Shown: positions 25,955-36,905 of the stretch, in pieces
Layout: every line of letters begins with the position of its first letter
Numbering within the stretch: the stretch's first letter is position 1
Assembly: GCA_900315695.1 (NCBI GenBank)
Contig: ONAE01000009.1
Location: forward strand, 1 to 64,000
Direction of reading: 5' to 3'
DNA length: 64,000 bases
Source: an uncultured Prevotella sp.
GTDB lineage: Bacteria; Bacteroidota; Bacteroidia; Bacteroidales; Bacteroidaceae
Made by a program: the position numbers and the translations under genes
The notes under the pieces: generated by a model
What the model saw: the letters and a program-made list of their open reading frames with translations, nothing else
What the model was told of the DNA's origin: nothing
Databases searched by the model: none

Positions 25955-25976
25955 GCTTTTTTATTAAAAATCGCTG

Positions 25977-25984
25977 CAAAGGTA
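25977..25984 (-). promoter_or_regulatory. -7 element of mlaE-mlaF
   Basis: Minus-strand TACCTTTG, 22 bp before the mlaE ATG. Confidence 0.6.
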
Positions 25985-26001
25985 CAAAAATATTTTTTTA
26001 T

Positions 26002-26033
26002 TTTGGTTATTCTCTCACTTTTTCGTAATTTTG
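26002..26033 (+). promoter_or_regulatory. Consensus promoter of lptB
   Basis: TTTG (26002-26005), a 20-bp spacer and TAATTTTG (26026-26033). The ATG at 26044 is only 10 bp further, so the mRNA should have almost no leader. Confidence 0.7.
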
Positions 26034-26043
26034 CAACCGATTT

Positions 26044-26853
26044 ATGGAAGAAAAGATCGTATTACGCGCAGAAGGACTGGTGAAGCGCTATGGTAAGCGC
26101 ACAGTGGTCAACGACGTCACCTTCGATGTGAAGCAGGGTGAGATAGTGGGACTTCTCGGCCCCAACGGTGCCGGCAAGACCACATCGTTCTATATGACGA
26201 CAGGTCTGGTGTTGCCCAACGGCGGCCATATCTATCTCGGCGACCACGAGGTGACCTCCTACCCCGTCTATAAACGTGCCCGTGCCGGCATCGGCTATCT
26301 GGCACAGGAAGCCTCTGTGTTCCGTAAGATGAGCGTGGAGGACAATATCCTCTCCGTATTGGAGATGACAGGTAAACCCCGCGTAGAACAAATAGAGGTC
26401 TTGGAGGGCCTCATCGCAGACTTCCGTTTGGAAAAGGTGCGCAAGAACAAGGGTGATCAGCTGTCGGGTGGTGAGCGCCGAAGGACGGAGATTGCCCGTT
26501 GTCTGGCCATCGAACCGAAATTCATCATGCTCGACGAGCCATTTGCCGGTGTTGATCCCATCGCCGTGGAGGATATCCAGTTTATCGTGTGGAAACTGAA
26601 AGACCGTAACATCGGCATCCTCATCACCGACCATAACGTGGAGGACACGCTCTGTATCACCGACCGAGCCTATCTGCTTTTCGAGGGACATATTCTCTTC
26701 CAAGGTACACCGGAAGAATTGGCTGCCAATCAGGTTGTGCGCAAGAACTATCTGACAGAGTCGTTTGTGCTCAGACAAAAGGACTTCCAGAAAATTGAAG
26801 AGGATCGTAAGGCACAAGAACAAGAGAAGGAGACTGCATCGAAAGTTAAATAA
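26044..26853 (+). CDS. lptB: LPS export ABC ATPase LptB
   Basis: 269 residues: Walker [10 protein letters not shown], the LptB-specific [13 protein letters not shown], signature [13 protein letters not shown] and Walker [14 protein letters not shown]. It powers extraction of lipopolysaccharide from the inner membrane by LptFG. A Lys/Glu-rich tail of about 20 residues extends the core. The gene has its own promoter and is followed by tig. Confidence 0.95.
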   Translation: MEEKIVLRAEGLVKRYGKRTVVNDVTFDVKQGEIVGLLGPNGAGKTTSFYMTTGLVLPNGGHIYLGDHEVTSYPVYKRARAGIGYLAQEASVFRKMSVEDNILSVLEMTGKPRVEQIEVLEGLIADFRLEKVRKNKGDQLSGGERRRTEIARCLAIEPKFIMLDEPFAGVDPIAVEDIQFIVWKLKDRNIGILITDHNVEDTLCITDRAYLLFEGHILFQGTPEELAANQVVRKNYLTESFVLRQKDFQKIEEDRKAQEQEKETASKVK

Positions 26854-26898
26854 TATTAAACTGTGAACAGTCAACCATTAACTATCAACTTAATTTTG

Positions 26899-26906
26899 TA
26901 CTTTTG
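26899..26906 (+). promoter_or_regulatory. -7 element of tig (TACTTTTG)
   Basis: TAnnTTTG match, 46 bp before the tig ATG. The -33 box is not clear. Confidence 0.55.
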
Positions 26907-26952
26907 CACCTCAAAATTTGCATAGTACATATTTAATAAGGTATAAAAGACA

Positions 26953-28314
26953 ATGAAGATTACATTTGATTGCCCTGACAAGATCAATGGTCTGCTGACG
27001 ATGACCATTGAACCTACAGACTATCAGGAACAGGTAGAGAAGACACTCAAGAACTATCGTAAGAAGGCTCAGGTGCCTGGATTCCGTCCAGGTATGGTGC
27101 CTATGGGAATGATCAAGAAACAGTATGGTACCGCCGTGAAGGTTGACGAGGTCAACAAGCTCATGGGCGAGAAGCTGTATGCCTATATCCAGGAGAACAA
27201 AATCCAGATGCTGGGTGAGCCCCTTCCCAACCAGGAGAAGCAGGTACCCCAGGACTTCGAGAAGGATGGCGAGCTCACCTTCGTGTTCGACATCGCCGTG
27301 GCTCCTGAGTTCAAGGCCGAGCTGACTGCCAAGGATAAGATCGATTACTACAAGATCAAGGCTGATGACAAGCTCATCGACGACCAGGTACAGATGTACG
27401 CATCACAGGCTGGTGAGTTCGTGAAGGCTGAGGTGTTCAGCGGTAATGACACCATCACCGGTGATCTGCGTGAGCTCGACGAACAAGGTAACACCAAGGA
27501 AGGTGGTATCACAACCGAGGGTGGTATGGTGATGCCTGCCTATATCAAGGCCGAAGACCAGAAGAAACTCTTCGACGGTGTTAAACCCGGTGACATCATC
27601 ACCTTCAACCCCAAGAAGGCTTATCCTGACAACGATGCCGAGGTGGCTGCTCTTCTGAAGGTAGAGAAGGATCAGGTGAAAGATCTGACCGCAGACTTCA
27701 GCTACCAGATTACCGAGATCCGTCACTTCCAGCCTGCAGAGGTGGATCAGAAGCTCTTCGACCGTGTGTTCGGTGAGGGTGAAGTGAAAGACGAGAAGGC
27801 TTTCCGCGAGAAGATCGCCGAGAACATCGCTCCCCAGCTGCAGCAGAACAGCGACTACAAGTTCCTGCGCGACGTACGTCAGTACCTGGAGAACAAGGTT
27901 GGTGAGCTGCAGTTCCCCGAGGCATTGCTGAAGCGCGTGATGCTGCAGAACAACAAGGAGAAAGGCACCGACTATGTGGAGAAGAACTTCGAGGGAAGCA
28001 TCAAGGAGTTGAAGTGGCACCTCATCAAAGAGCAGATCGTTGCAGCCAACAACATCAAGATCGAGGAGACCGACCTGAAGGCAGTTGCCAAGGAGGCTAT
28101 CCGCGCCCAGTTCGCCCAGTACGGCATGAGCAATGTGCCCGATGACGTACTCGAGAATTATGCTGCCGAGCAGTTGAAGAAGCGTGAGAACGTTGACAAC
28201 TTCGTGGATCGCGCTGTTGACATGAAATTGACTGAAGTGCTCAAAAATGTAGTCAAACTGAACGAAAAAGAGGTTAGTTTGGAGGACTTTAACAAGCTTC
28301 TGCAAGAAAAATAA
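26953..28314 (+). CDS. tig: Trigger factor
   Basis: 453 residues with the ribosome-binding N-domain (signature-like GFRPGMVPMGMIKKQYG), a PPIase-like middle domain and a long helical C-terminal arm ending in LEDFNKLLQEK. It binds nascent chains at the ribosome exit tunnel. It precedes clpP and clpX, the same order as in many bacteria, so folding and degradation functions sit together. Confidence 0.93.
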   Translation: MKITFDCPDKINGLLTMTIEPTDYQEQVEKTLKNYRKKAQVPGFRPGMVPMGMIKKQYGTAVKVDEVNKLMGEKLYAYIQENKIQMLGEPLPNQEKQVPQDFEKDGELTFVFDIAVAPEFKAELTAKDKIDYYKIKADDKLIDDQVQMYASQAGEFVKAEVFSGNDTITGDLRELDEQGNTKEGGITTEGGMVMPAYIKAEDQKKLFDGVKPGDIITFNPKKAYPDNDAEVAALLKVEKDQVKDLTADFSYQITEIRHFQPAEVDQKLFDRVFGEGEVKDEKAFREKIAENIAPQLQQNSDYKFLRDVRQYLENKVGELQFPEALLKRVMLQNNKEKGTDYVEKNFEGSIKELKWHLIKEQIVAANNIKIEETDLKAVAKEAIRAQFAQYGMSNVPDDVLENYAAEQLKKRENVDNFVDRAVDMKLTEVLKNVVKLNEKEVSLEDFNKLLQEK

Positions 28315-28330
28315 TATTTTTTAGGAAAAA

Positions 28331-28415
28331 ATAACCCCAATAATAGAGAGGTTATCGACTTTTTTTGCTATCTTTGTGTCCCAATACAAGATGCAGAAGG
28401 TCGATAGCCTTTTTT
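28331..28415 (+). promoter_or_regulatory. Competing hairpins between tig and clpP
   Basis: ATAACC (28331-28336) can pair with GGTTAT (28350-28355). Alternatively GGTTATCGAC (28350-28359) pairs over 10 bp (one G-U) with GTCGATAGCC (28400-28409), which runs into T6. The second form resembles a terminator with a 40-nt loop. A -7 box lies inside that loop, so the structure would apply only to read-through from tig. Confidence 0.4.
28369..28376 (+). promoter_or_regulatory. -7 element of clpP (TATCTTTG)
   Basis: Exact TAnnTTTG match, 78 bp before the ATG at 28455. It rules out the longer clpP frame that begins at 28365. Confidence 0.6.
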
Positions 28416-28454
28416 GTAAAATGTAAAATAGAAAGTAGAAAAGAACAAATAGGT

Positions 28455-29126
28455 ATGATTAAGAACGATTTTAGGAAATATGCTACGCAGCATTTAGGAA
28501 TGGACGGCCTGACACTCGATGACGTGATGAAGGCACAGGCTCAGTATCTGAACCCCTATATCCTGGAGGAGCGTCAGTTGAACGTGACTCAGATGGATGT
28601 CTTTTCACGACTGATGATGGACCGCATCATCTTCCTCGGCACGCAGATTGACGACTATACCGCCAACACCCTGCAGGCCCAGCTGCTCTATCTTGACTCT
28701 GTAGATTCAGGCAAAGATATCTCAATCTATATCAACAGCCCTGGCGGTAGCGTAACTGCCGGCCTGGGTATCTATGACACCATGCAGTTCATCTCCAGCG
28801 ATGTGGCAACCATCTGTACAGGTATGGCCGCCTCAATGGGTGCTGTGCTGCTCGTGGCTGGTAAGGAAGGAAAGCGTTCAGCACTGCCCCACAGTCGTGT
28901 GATGATCCATCAGCCGCTCGGTGGTGTACAGGGTCAGGCTTCCGATATTGAGATCGAGGCTAAGGAGATCCTGAAATTCAAGAAGGAGCTCTATACCATC
29001 ATCTCCGAGCACTCCCACACCCCTTACGACAAGGTGTATGCCGACTCAGACCGTAACTACTGGATGACGGCGGAAGAGGCAAAAGAATATGGTATGATTG
29101 ACACAGTGCTGACCAGGAAGAAGTAA
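28455..29126 (+). CDS. clpP: ATP-dependent Clp protease subunit ClpP
   Basis: 223 residues from MIKNDFRKYA. The catalytic Ser is in CTGMAASMGAVLL and the His in SRVMIHQPLGG, with the substrate-channel YINSPGGSVTAGLG upstream. It forms the proteolytic barrel served by ClpX, encoded 6 bp downstream. I chose ATG 28455 because the 30 extra upstream codons cover the promoter and show no conserved character. Confidence 0.96.
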   Translation: MIKNDFRKYATQHLGMDGLTLDDVMKAQAQYLNPYILEERQLNVTQMDVFSRLMMDRIIFLGTQIDDYTANTLQAQLLYLDSVDSGKDISIYINSPGGSVTAGLGIYDTMQFISSDVATICTGMAASMGAVLLVAGKEGKRSALPHSRVMIHQPLGGVQGQASDIEIEAKEILKFKKELYTIISEHSHTPYDKVYADSDRNYWMTAEEAKEYGMIDTVLTRKK

Positions 29127-29132
29127 GGACGG

Positions 29133-30362
29133 ATGAAAAAAGTTTGTAGTTTCTGTGGTAGAAGCGAGAAGGAGGTAAGACTGTTAATCACGGGTCTCAG
29201 CGGCTTTATCTGCGAGGACTGTGCCGAACAGGCTTACCATATCGTGCAGGAGAACTTGCCGCACGGGAAGAGAAAGGAGGAGGAAGAAGAGAAGTTCAAA
29301 CTGAAGAAGGTACCGAAACCCAAGGAGATCAAAGCCTACCTCGACGACTATGTCATCGGACAGGATGAGGCGAAGCGCTATCTTGCCGTGTCGGTATATA
29401 ACCACTACAAACGACTCCAACAGCCTGACAGTGACGACGGTGTGGAGATTGAGAAGAGTAACATCATCATGGTGGGTTCAACGGGAACGGGTAAGACCCT
29501 TCTCGCCCGCACCATCGCCAAGTTGCTCGATGTACCATTTACCATCGTTGATGCGACGGTCTTCACCGAGGCCGGTTACGTGGGGGAGGACGTGGAGAGC
29601 ATCCTGACTCGTCTGCTCCAGGTCGCCGACTATAACGTACAGGCAGCTCAGCGCGGCATCGTGTTCATCGACGAGATCGACAAGATTGCCCGAAAGAGTG
29701 ACAACCCCTCCATCACCCGTGACGTGAGTGGCGAAGGTGTGCAGCAGGGATTATTGAAACTGTTAGAGGGTACGATGGTGAACGTGCCGCCCAAGGGTGG
29801 ACGTAAGCACCCCGACCAGGATTATATCCATGTGGATACACGTAACATCCTGTTTATCTGTGGTGGTGCCTTCGACGGCATCGAACGGAAGATCGCCCAA
29901 CGTATGAACACCCATGTGGTGGGTTACAACTCCGTCCAGAACGTCAGTAAAATTGACAAGAAAGACCTGATGAAGTACGTGCAACCGCAAGACCTGAAGT
30001 CCTTTGGCCTGATTCCCGAGATTATCGGTCGTCTGCCCGTGCTGACCTATCTGAATCCCCTCGACCGCGAGGCACTGGAAAAGATTCTGACAGAGCCGAA
30101 GAACTCCATCATCCGTCAGTATCAGAAACTCTATGAGATGGATGGTGTAACACTCACCTTCGACAAGGAGGCCCTCGACGTGATGGTAGATAAGGCGGTA
30201 GAGTTTAAGCTCGGCGCTCGTGGTCTGCGCTCGATCGTGGAAAATGTGATGATCGATTCGATGTATGAGACACCTTCAAAGAAGGTTAAGAAATTTGAAG
30301 TAACAGCCGACTATGTCCGTCAACAGCTGGACAAGTCGCATCTAAATCAATATGAAGCCTAA
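29133..30362 (+). CDS. clpX: ClpX unfoldase
   Basis: 409 residues with an N-terminal C4 zinc finger ([13 protein letters not shown] then FICEDC), Walker A GSTGTGKT, Walker [13 protein letters not shown] and a C-terminal AAA lid with sensor-2 GARGLR. It unfolds tagged proteins and feeds ClpP. It is co-directional with clpP, 6 bp apart, and with recQ. Confidence 0.97.
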   Translation: MKKVCSFCGRSEKEVRLLITGLSGFICEDCAEQAYHIVQENLPHGKRKEEEEEKFKLKKVPKPKEIKAYLDDYVIGQDEAKRYLAVSVYNHYKRLQQPDSDDGVEIEKSNIIMVGSTGTGKTLLARTIAKLLDVPFTIVDATVFTEAGYVGEDVESILTRLLQVADYNVQAAQRGIVFIDEIDKIARKSDNPSITRDVSGEGVQQGLLKLLEGTMVNVPPKGGRKHPDQDYIHVDTRNILFICGGAFDGIERKIAQRMNTHVVGYNSVQNVSKIDKKDLMKYVQPQDLKSFGLIPEIIGRLPVLTYLNPLDREALEKILTEPKNSIIRQYQKLYEMDGVTLTFDKEALDVMVDKAVEFKLGARGLRSIVENVMIDSMYETPSKKVKKFEVTADYVRQQLDKSHLNQYEA

Positions 30363-30379
30363 AAATAACTAATGATTTT

Positions 30380-32560
30380 ATGACCGAAAAAAGAAATCTT
30401 ACCGAGGCCCTGAAGAAGTACTTTGGATTTGACACATTCAAAGGCGATCAGGAGCGGATTATCCAGAACCTGCTGGACGGCAATGATACTTTCGTGCTGA
30501 TGCCTACCGGTGGCGGCAAGTCACTCTGTTATCAGCTTCCCTCCCTGTTGATGGAGGGAACGGCCATCGTGATCTCCCCGCTGATTGCCCTGATGAAGAA
30601 TCAGGTGGATGTCATCACGAACTTGAGTGAGGAGTCGGGCACGGCCCACTATCTGAACTCGTCGCTCAACAAAGCGGCCATCGACCAGGTGAAAACCGAC
30701 ATTATGGCAGGTAAGACCAAACTGCTGTATGTGGCACCGGAGTCACTGACCAAGGAGGATAACGTGGAGTTCCTGAAGACCGTGAAGATCTCGTTCTATG
30801 CAGTTGATGAAGCGCACTGTATCTCGGAATGGGGACATGATTTCCGTCCGGAATACCGTCGCATCCGACCGATCGTTAACGAGATAGGACAGGCTCCGAT
30901 CATCGCCCTGACGGCGACAGCCACTGACAAGGTGCGCAGTGACATCAAGAAGAACCTCGGCATGGTGGACGCCAAGGAGTTCAAGAGCTCCTTCAACCGT
31001 CCGAACCTCTACTACGAGGTACGTCCTAAGACAAAGGATGTGGATAAAGATATCATCAAGTTCATCAAACAGCACCCGGGGAAGAGCGGTATCATCTACT
31101 GCCTGTCAAGGAAGAAGGTTGAGGAACTTGCTGCCATCCTGCGTGCCAACGACATCAAGGCTGCCGCCTATCATGCCGGTCTTGACTCCGCCACCAGGAC
31201 ACAGACGCAGGATGCCTTCCTGATGGAGGACATCGATGTGATCGTGGCTACCATCGCCTTCGGTATGGGTATCGACAAACCCGACGTACGGTTTGTGATC
31301 CATTATGACATCCCGAAGTCACTGGAAGGCTATTACCAGGAGACAGGACGTGCTGGCCGTGACGGCGGAGAGGGTATCTGTCTGGCTTTCTACTCAAACA
31401 AGGACCTGCAGAAACTCGATAAGTTCATGGAAGGTAAGCCTGTGGCAGAACAGGACATCGGACGACAGCTGCTGGTGGAGACAGCCGCCTATGCTGAGAC
31501 ATCGGTATGCCGACGAAAGATGCTGCTGCATTATTTCGGTGAAGAGTATCCAAAAGACAACTGTGGTAACTGCGACAACTGTCTGCACCCGAAGACAAAG
31601 ATTGAGGCACAGGATCAGCTGGTCACAACCCTACAGGCAATCCTGTCGGTGAAAGAGAACTTCCGTAGCGACTATATCATCGATTTTATCACTGGCAAGG
31701 AGACCGATGAGATCCTGGCACATCACCACGAGGAACTGGAGAACTTCGGTGCCGGTGCCGACGATGATGATAAGATATGGAATCCCGTGATCCGCCAGGC
31801 CCTGATTGCTGGTTTCCTGAAGAAAGAGGTTGAGAACTATGGCCTGCTGAAGGTGACTGCTGCCGGTAAGAAGTTCCTGAAAGCCCCCCACTCTTTCATG
31901 ATTGTGAAAGATGCGGAGTTCAATGATGACGAGGAGGCTGTGGATCATGAAGGCGGCATCAGTGCGCTCGATCCCACGCTGAGTGCGATGCTGCGAGACC
32001 TCCGTAAGAAGGTGTCGAAGCAGATGCAGCGTCCGCCATATGTGATCTTCCAGGATGTGTCGCTGGAACAGATGGCCACCGACTATCCCATCACCCTCGA
32101 TGAGTTGAAGAACATCCAGGGTGTGGGTGAAGGTAAGGTGAAACAGCCTTATGCCAAGGAGTTTGTGGATCTCATCAAGCGATACTGCGAAGAGAACGGC
32201 ATAGAGCGCCAGGTAGATATGCGGGTACGTACCGTTGCCAAGAAGTCGATGTTGAAGGTGAAGATCATCCAGAGCATCGACCGTAAGATAGCACTCGACG
32301 ATATTGCTGATGCACAGGGTATCGACTTCAGCGAGTTGCTCGATGAGGTGGAGGCTATCGTCTATAGCGGTACGAAACTGAACATCGACTACTTCCTCGA
32401 GGAGGTGATGGACGATGACCATGTGGATGATATCTATGACTATTTCTGTGAGTCAGAGACCGACAAACTGAGTGTCGCTCAGGATGAACTCGGCAGCGAC
32501 TACTCTGAGGATGAGATCCGACTGGTGAGAATCAAGTTCCTCTCAGAGATGGCGAACTAA
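30380..32560 (+). CDS. recQ: ATP-dependent DNA helicase RecQ
   Basis: 726 residues: helicase motifs PTGGGKSLCYQ (I), VDEAHCISEWG (II), and QETGRAGRDG (VI). A zinc-binding domain (VCRRKMLLHYFGE then CGNCDNC) and a winged helix follow, then an HRDC domain (near YVIFQDVSLEQMATDYP). An acidic C-terminal extension of about 120 residues is longer than in E. coli and usual for Bacteroidales. It unwinds DNA in recombination repair. Confidence 0.94.
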   Translation: MTEKRNLTEALKKYFGFDTFKGDQERIIQNLLDGNDTFVLMPTGGGKSLCYQLPSLLMEGTAIVISPLIALMKNQVDVITNLSEESGTAHYLNSSLNKAAIDQVKTDIMAGKTKLLYVAPESLTKEDNVEFLKTVKISFYAVDEAHCISEWGHDFRPEYRRIRPIVNEIGQAPIIALTATATDKVRSDIKKNLGMVDAKEFKSSFNRPNLYYEVRPKTKDVDKDIIKFIKQHPGKSGIIYCLSRKKVEELAAILRANDIKAAAYHAGLDSATRTQTQDAFLMEDIDVIVATIAFGMGIDKPDVRFVIHYDIPKSLEGYYQETGRAGRDGGEGICLAFYSNKDLQKLDKFMEGKPVAEQDIGRQLLVETAAYAETSVCRRKMLLHYFGEEYPKDNCGNCDNCLHPKTKIEAQDQLVTTLQAILSVKENFRSDYIIDFITGKETDEILAHHHEELENFGAGADDDDKIWNPVIRQALIAGFLKKEVENYGLLKVTAAGKKFLKAPHSFMIVKDAEFNDDEEAVDHEGGISALDPTLSAMLRDLRKKVSKQMQRPPYVIFQDVSLEQMATDYPITLDELKNIQGVGEGKVKQPYAKEFVDLIKRYCEENGIERQVDMRVRTVAKKSMLKVKIIQSIDRKIALDDIADAQGIDFSELLDEVEAIVYSGTKLNIDYFLEEVMDDDHVDDIYDYFCESETDKLSVAQDELGSDYSEDEIRLVRIKFLSEMAN

Positions 32561-32583
32561 AAGGTAAAAAAGTAAAAGAGTAA

Positions 32584-34086
<1,503 letters not shown>

Positions 34087-34089
34087 GAA

Positions 34090-35466
34090 GTGAAAAGGTC
34101 TCTACTACTTCCAGTACTCTGGTTCACCGCACTCACCACACAGGCACAGTCTGATCCTGTGGTGATGTCGGTGAATGGTGTACCCGTCACCCGTTCGGAA
34201 TTCGTTCTTTCCTATCATCAGAATAACGGCAACGGACAGGCTGACCGGAAGACGGTGGAAGAATATGCAGAGCTTTATGCCATCTACAAGATGAAGGTGG
34301 CGGCAGCACTTGACGCCCGCCTCGACACCTCGGCAGCGTTCAGACAAGCACTGGCGACATACAGCAACGGTCAGGGCGGAAGCGGAGGCACCGTCATCAG
34401 CACAGACCTCCTGAAAGAGGCGCGACAGCGCTACGACAGAACGAAAAGAGCCATCGGAAGTCAAGGGCTGATCAGACCGGCGGAGATCTTTCTCCGACTG
34501 TCCACACGGGCATCGGACAGGGAGCAGAACCGGATTGCCCAACGGGCTGACTCCATTTGGAGAGCCTTACAGGCAGGTGCCGACTTCGCAGCCCTCGCCC
34601 GGAAGTTCTCTGACGACAGACAGTCTGCCAATCATGGCGGCGAGATGGGCTGGCTACAGCCCAATCAGAGTTTCGTGGAGTTCGAACAGGCAGCCTATGC
34701 CCTACAGAAAGGTGAACTGAGTCGTCCGATACTGGCACCAGACGGTTATCACATCATCTTGATGAAGGAACGGAAGCAGCTGGAACCGTTCGAGGTGCTG
34801 AAAGACGACCTTGTGCGTTCCCTCCAACAACAGGAGGTGAGACGGGCCATCGCCGGACAGACGGTCAGAGAGGGATCCGTACAACAGACAAAGACTTCTC
34901 AGAAAGACCAGACAAAGGCCTACCGCGATGGTCTGCTGGTGTATGAGATTACCAACCGTGAAGTTTGGCAACGGGCCAAGACCGATGAGATTGGACTGCG
35001 AGCGTGGTTTGATGCCCACGAGAAGACTTATGTGTCAACGGGGCCTCATTATCGGGGGGTGGCATATGCCACAAAGACCAAGGCCGATATGAAGGCAGTG
35101 AAGAAATACCTGAAGCGCCTGCCCTTCGAACAGTGGGAAGAGGCCTTACGCGCCACTTTCAACAGCGATGGTGAGGAGCGTGTAAAGCTGCAGGTGGGCG
35201 TGTTCAAGCCAGGCGATAACAGCACCATCGACCGTGAGGTGTTCAAACGTCGCGATGCGACGGCACAGATGGATACAGCCTACCCCTTTGAGGCTGCCTT
35301 TGGAAAAAAGCTCAAAAGATATCCTGAGAACTATAACGACGTGAGAGCTCAGGTCGTGGCCGACTACCAGCTGATGCTGGAGACGGAATGGGTGGCCTCG
35401 CTGCGCAGTCGTTATCCTGTACAAATAAACCAAGAAATATTGAAAACAGTAAACCAGTACCAATGA
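34090..35466 (+). CDS. Parvulin-type peptidyl-prolyl isomerase
   Basis: 458 residues starting at a GTG, with a signal peptide (KRSLLLPVLWFTALTTQAQ). It has one clear rotamase domain (about 125-230: RPAEIFLRLS, then ARKFSDDRQSANHGGEMGWL and YHIILMKERK). It should act in the periplasm on outer-membrane protein precursors. Its last 4 bp overlap the start of a SurA-like gene, so the two chaperones are translationally coupled. Confidence 0.88.
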   Translation: MKRSLLLPVLWFTALTTQAQSDPVVMSVNGVPVTRSEFVLSYHQNNGNGQADRKTVEEYAELYAIYKMKVAAALDARLDTSAAFRQALATYSNGQGGSGGTVISTDLLKEARQRYDRTKRAIGSQGLIRPAEIFLRLSTRASDREQNRIAQRADSIWRALQAGADFAALARKFSDDRQSANHGGEMGWLQPNQSFVEFEQAAYALQKGELSRPILAPDGYHIILMKERKQLEPFEVLKDDLVRSLQQQEVRRAIAGQTVREGSVQQTKTSQKDQTKAYRDGLLVYEITNREVWQRAKTDEIGLRAWFDAHEKTYVSTGPHYRGVAYATKTKADMKAVKKYLKRLPFEQWEEALRATFNSDGEERVKLQVGVFKPGDNSTIDREVFKRRDATAQMDTAYPFEAAFGKKLKRYPENYNDVRAQVVADYQLMLETEWVASLRSRYPVQINQEILKTVNQYQ

Positions 35467-36896
35467 GTGTATTAAAAAGAATGATTCCGGTTGTCATGAT
35501 AGCGGCTCCCCTGTTCGGTGTCGCTGCATCAAGTTATCCCGGCATGAACAGCATGACAAGCTCTGCCAGTCCGGCAGACTCTGATTCCGTATCAATGGGA
35601 ACAGTCATCGACGAGGTGATATGGGTGGTAGGCGACGAGGCGATCCTGCGCTCTGACGTGGAGACCATGCGTATGCAGGCTGCCTTGGAAGGTGTGAAGT
35701 GGAACGGCAACCCCGATTGTATCATCCCTGAGCAGATTGCCGTACAGAAGCTGTTCAAACATCAGGCAATCATTGACAGTATTGAGGTGACTGATGCCGA
35801 GGTGGCCCAGGAGGTGGAGCAGCAGATCAGTTACTGGCTTGACATGGTGGATGGCTCCCGGGAACGTCTGGAGGAATACAAGCACCAGCCGTTGTCACAG
35901 ATCCGTAATGACCTGCGTGACGAGATGAAAGACCGTCAGATGGTTCAGAAGATGAAGCGCAAGCTCGTAGAAGATATCTCCATAACACCGGCAGAGGTAC
36001 GTCGTTATTTCAAGGACATGCCGCAGGACAGCATTCCCTTCGTACCGACAGAGGTGGAGGTGCAGATCATCCAACAGACCCCGCGCATCGATCCGGAGGA
36101 GCTGAACCGTGTGAAAGACGAGCTGCGTGACTATACGGAGCGTGTGAACAAGGGAGAGGCTTCGTTCCAGACACTGGCACGACTCTACTCCGAGGATCCG
36201 GGTACAGCCCGTCGTGGTGGTGAACTCGGTCTGGTGGGTCGTGGAACCCTCGATCCCGCTTTTGCGACAGTGGCTTTCAACCTCACAGACCCTAAGAAGA
36301 TATCAAAGATCGTGGAGTCGGAGTTCGGTTTCCACATCATCCAGCTCATCGAGAAACGCGGTGAGAAGGTGAATGTGCGCCATATCCTCCGTAAACCCGT
36401 TGTCTCCGAAGAGGCCATCGAGAAGACACTGGCACGTCTGGACTCTATCTCTGATGACCTCCGTGCCGGCAAGTTTACTTTCGAAGAGGCTGTCCCCGCC
36501 GTCTCGGATGATAAGGACACCAGGTTGAGTAAGGGTCTGATGTCAACCAACATGATGCAGACCGGTCACACCTCTTCCCGTTTCAGGATGCAGGACCTGC
36601 CCCCAGAGATTGCCAAGGTGGTAGATACCCTTCAGGTAGGACAGATTTCAAAAGCGTTCCAGATGATCAACCAACGCGGAAAGACCGTCTGTGTGATTGC
36701 CAAACTGAAAAACCGCATCGAGGGTCATAAGGCCACCATCACGGAGGACTTCCAGGTACTAAAGGATGTGGTGCAGAACAAACGTCAGGAGGATCTCATC
36801 CACCAATGGGTGGTTAACAAGATCAAGAATGTATATACGCGTCTGAACGATGAGTTCAAGGACTGTCAGTTTGAGTTCGAAGGGTGGATTAAATAG
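35463..36896 (+). CDS. surA: SurA-like periplasmic chaperone
   Basis: About 477 residues from MSVLKRMIPVVMIAAPLFGV (signal sequence). A SurA N-terminal helical region (DEVIWVVGDEAILRSDVETM) precedes two parvulin domains, the first with LARLYSEDPGTARRGGELGL and FGFHIIQLIEKRGEKVNVRHI. I chose ATG 35463, which overlaps the previous stop, over the longer frame from 35388. It precedes an OstA-like gene, linking barrel folding and LPS transport. Confidence 0.88.
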   Translation: MSVLKRMIPVVMIAAPLFGVAASSYPGMNSMTSSASPADSDSVSMGTVIDEVIWVVGDEAILRSDVETMRMQAALEGVKWNGNPDCIIPEQIAVQKLFKHQAIIDSIEVTDAEVAQEVEQQISYWLDMVDGSRERLEEYKHQPLSQIRNDLRDEMKDRQMVQKMKRKLVEDISITPAEVRRYFKDMPQDSIPFVPTEVEVQIIQQTPRIDPEELNRVKDELRDYTERVNKGEASFQTLARLYSEDPGTARRGGELGLVGRGTLDPAFATVAFNLTDPKKISKIVESEFGFHIIQLIEKRGEKVNVRHILRKPVVSEEAIEKTLARLDSISDDLRAGKFTFEEAVPAVSDDKDTRLSKGLMSTNMMQTGHTSSRFRMQDLPPEIAKVVDTLQVGQISKAFQMINQRGKTVCVIAKLKNRIEGHKATITEDFQVLKDVVQNKRQEDLIHQWVVNKIKNVYTRLNDEFKDCQFEFEGWIK

Positions 36897-36905
36897 AACT
36901 GAGAA

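Noticed and set aside
35388..35462. 25 extra N-terminal residues on the SurA-like protein
   Set aside because: They precede the signal peptide and overlap the upstream coding sequence; the ATGA overlap at 35463 is the natural start.
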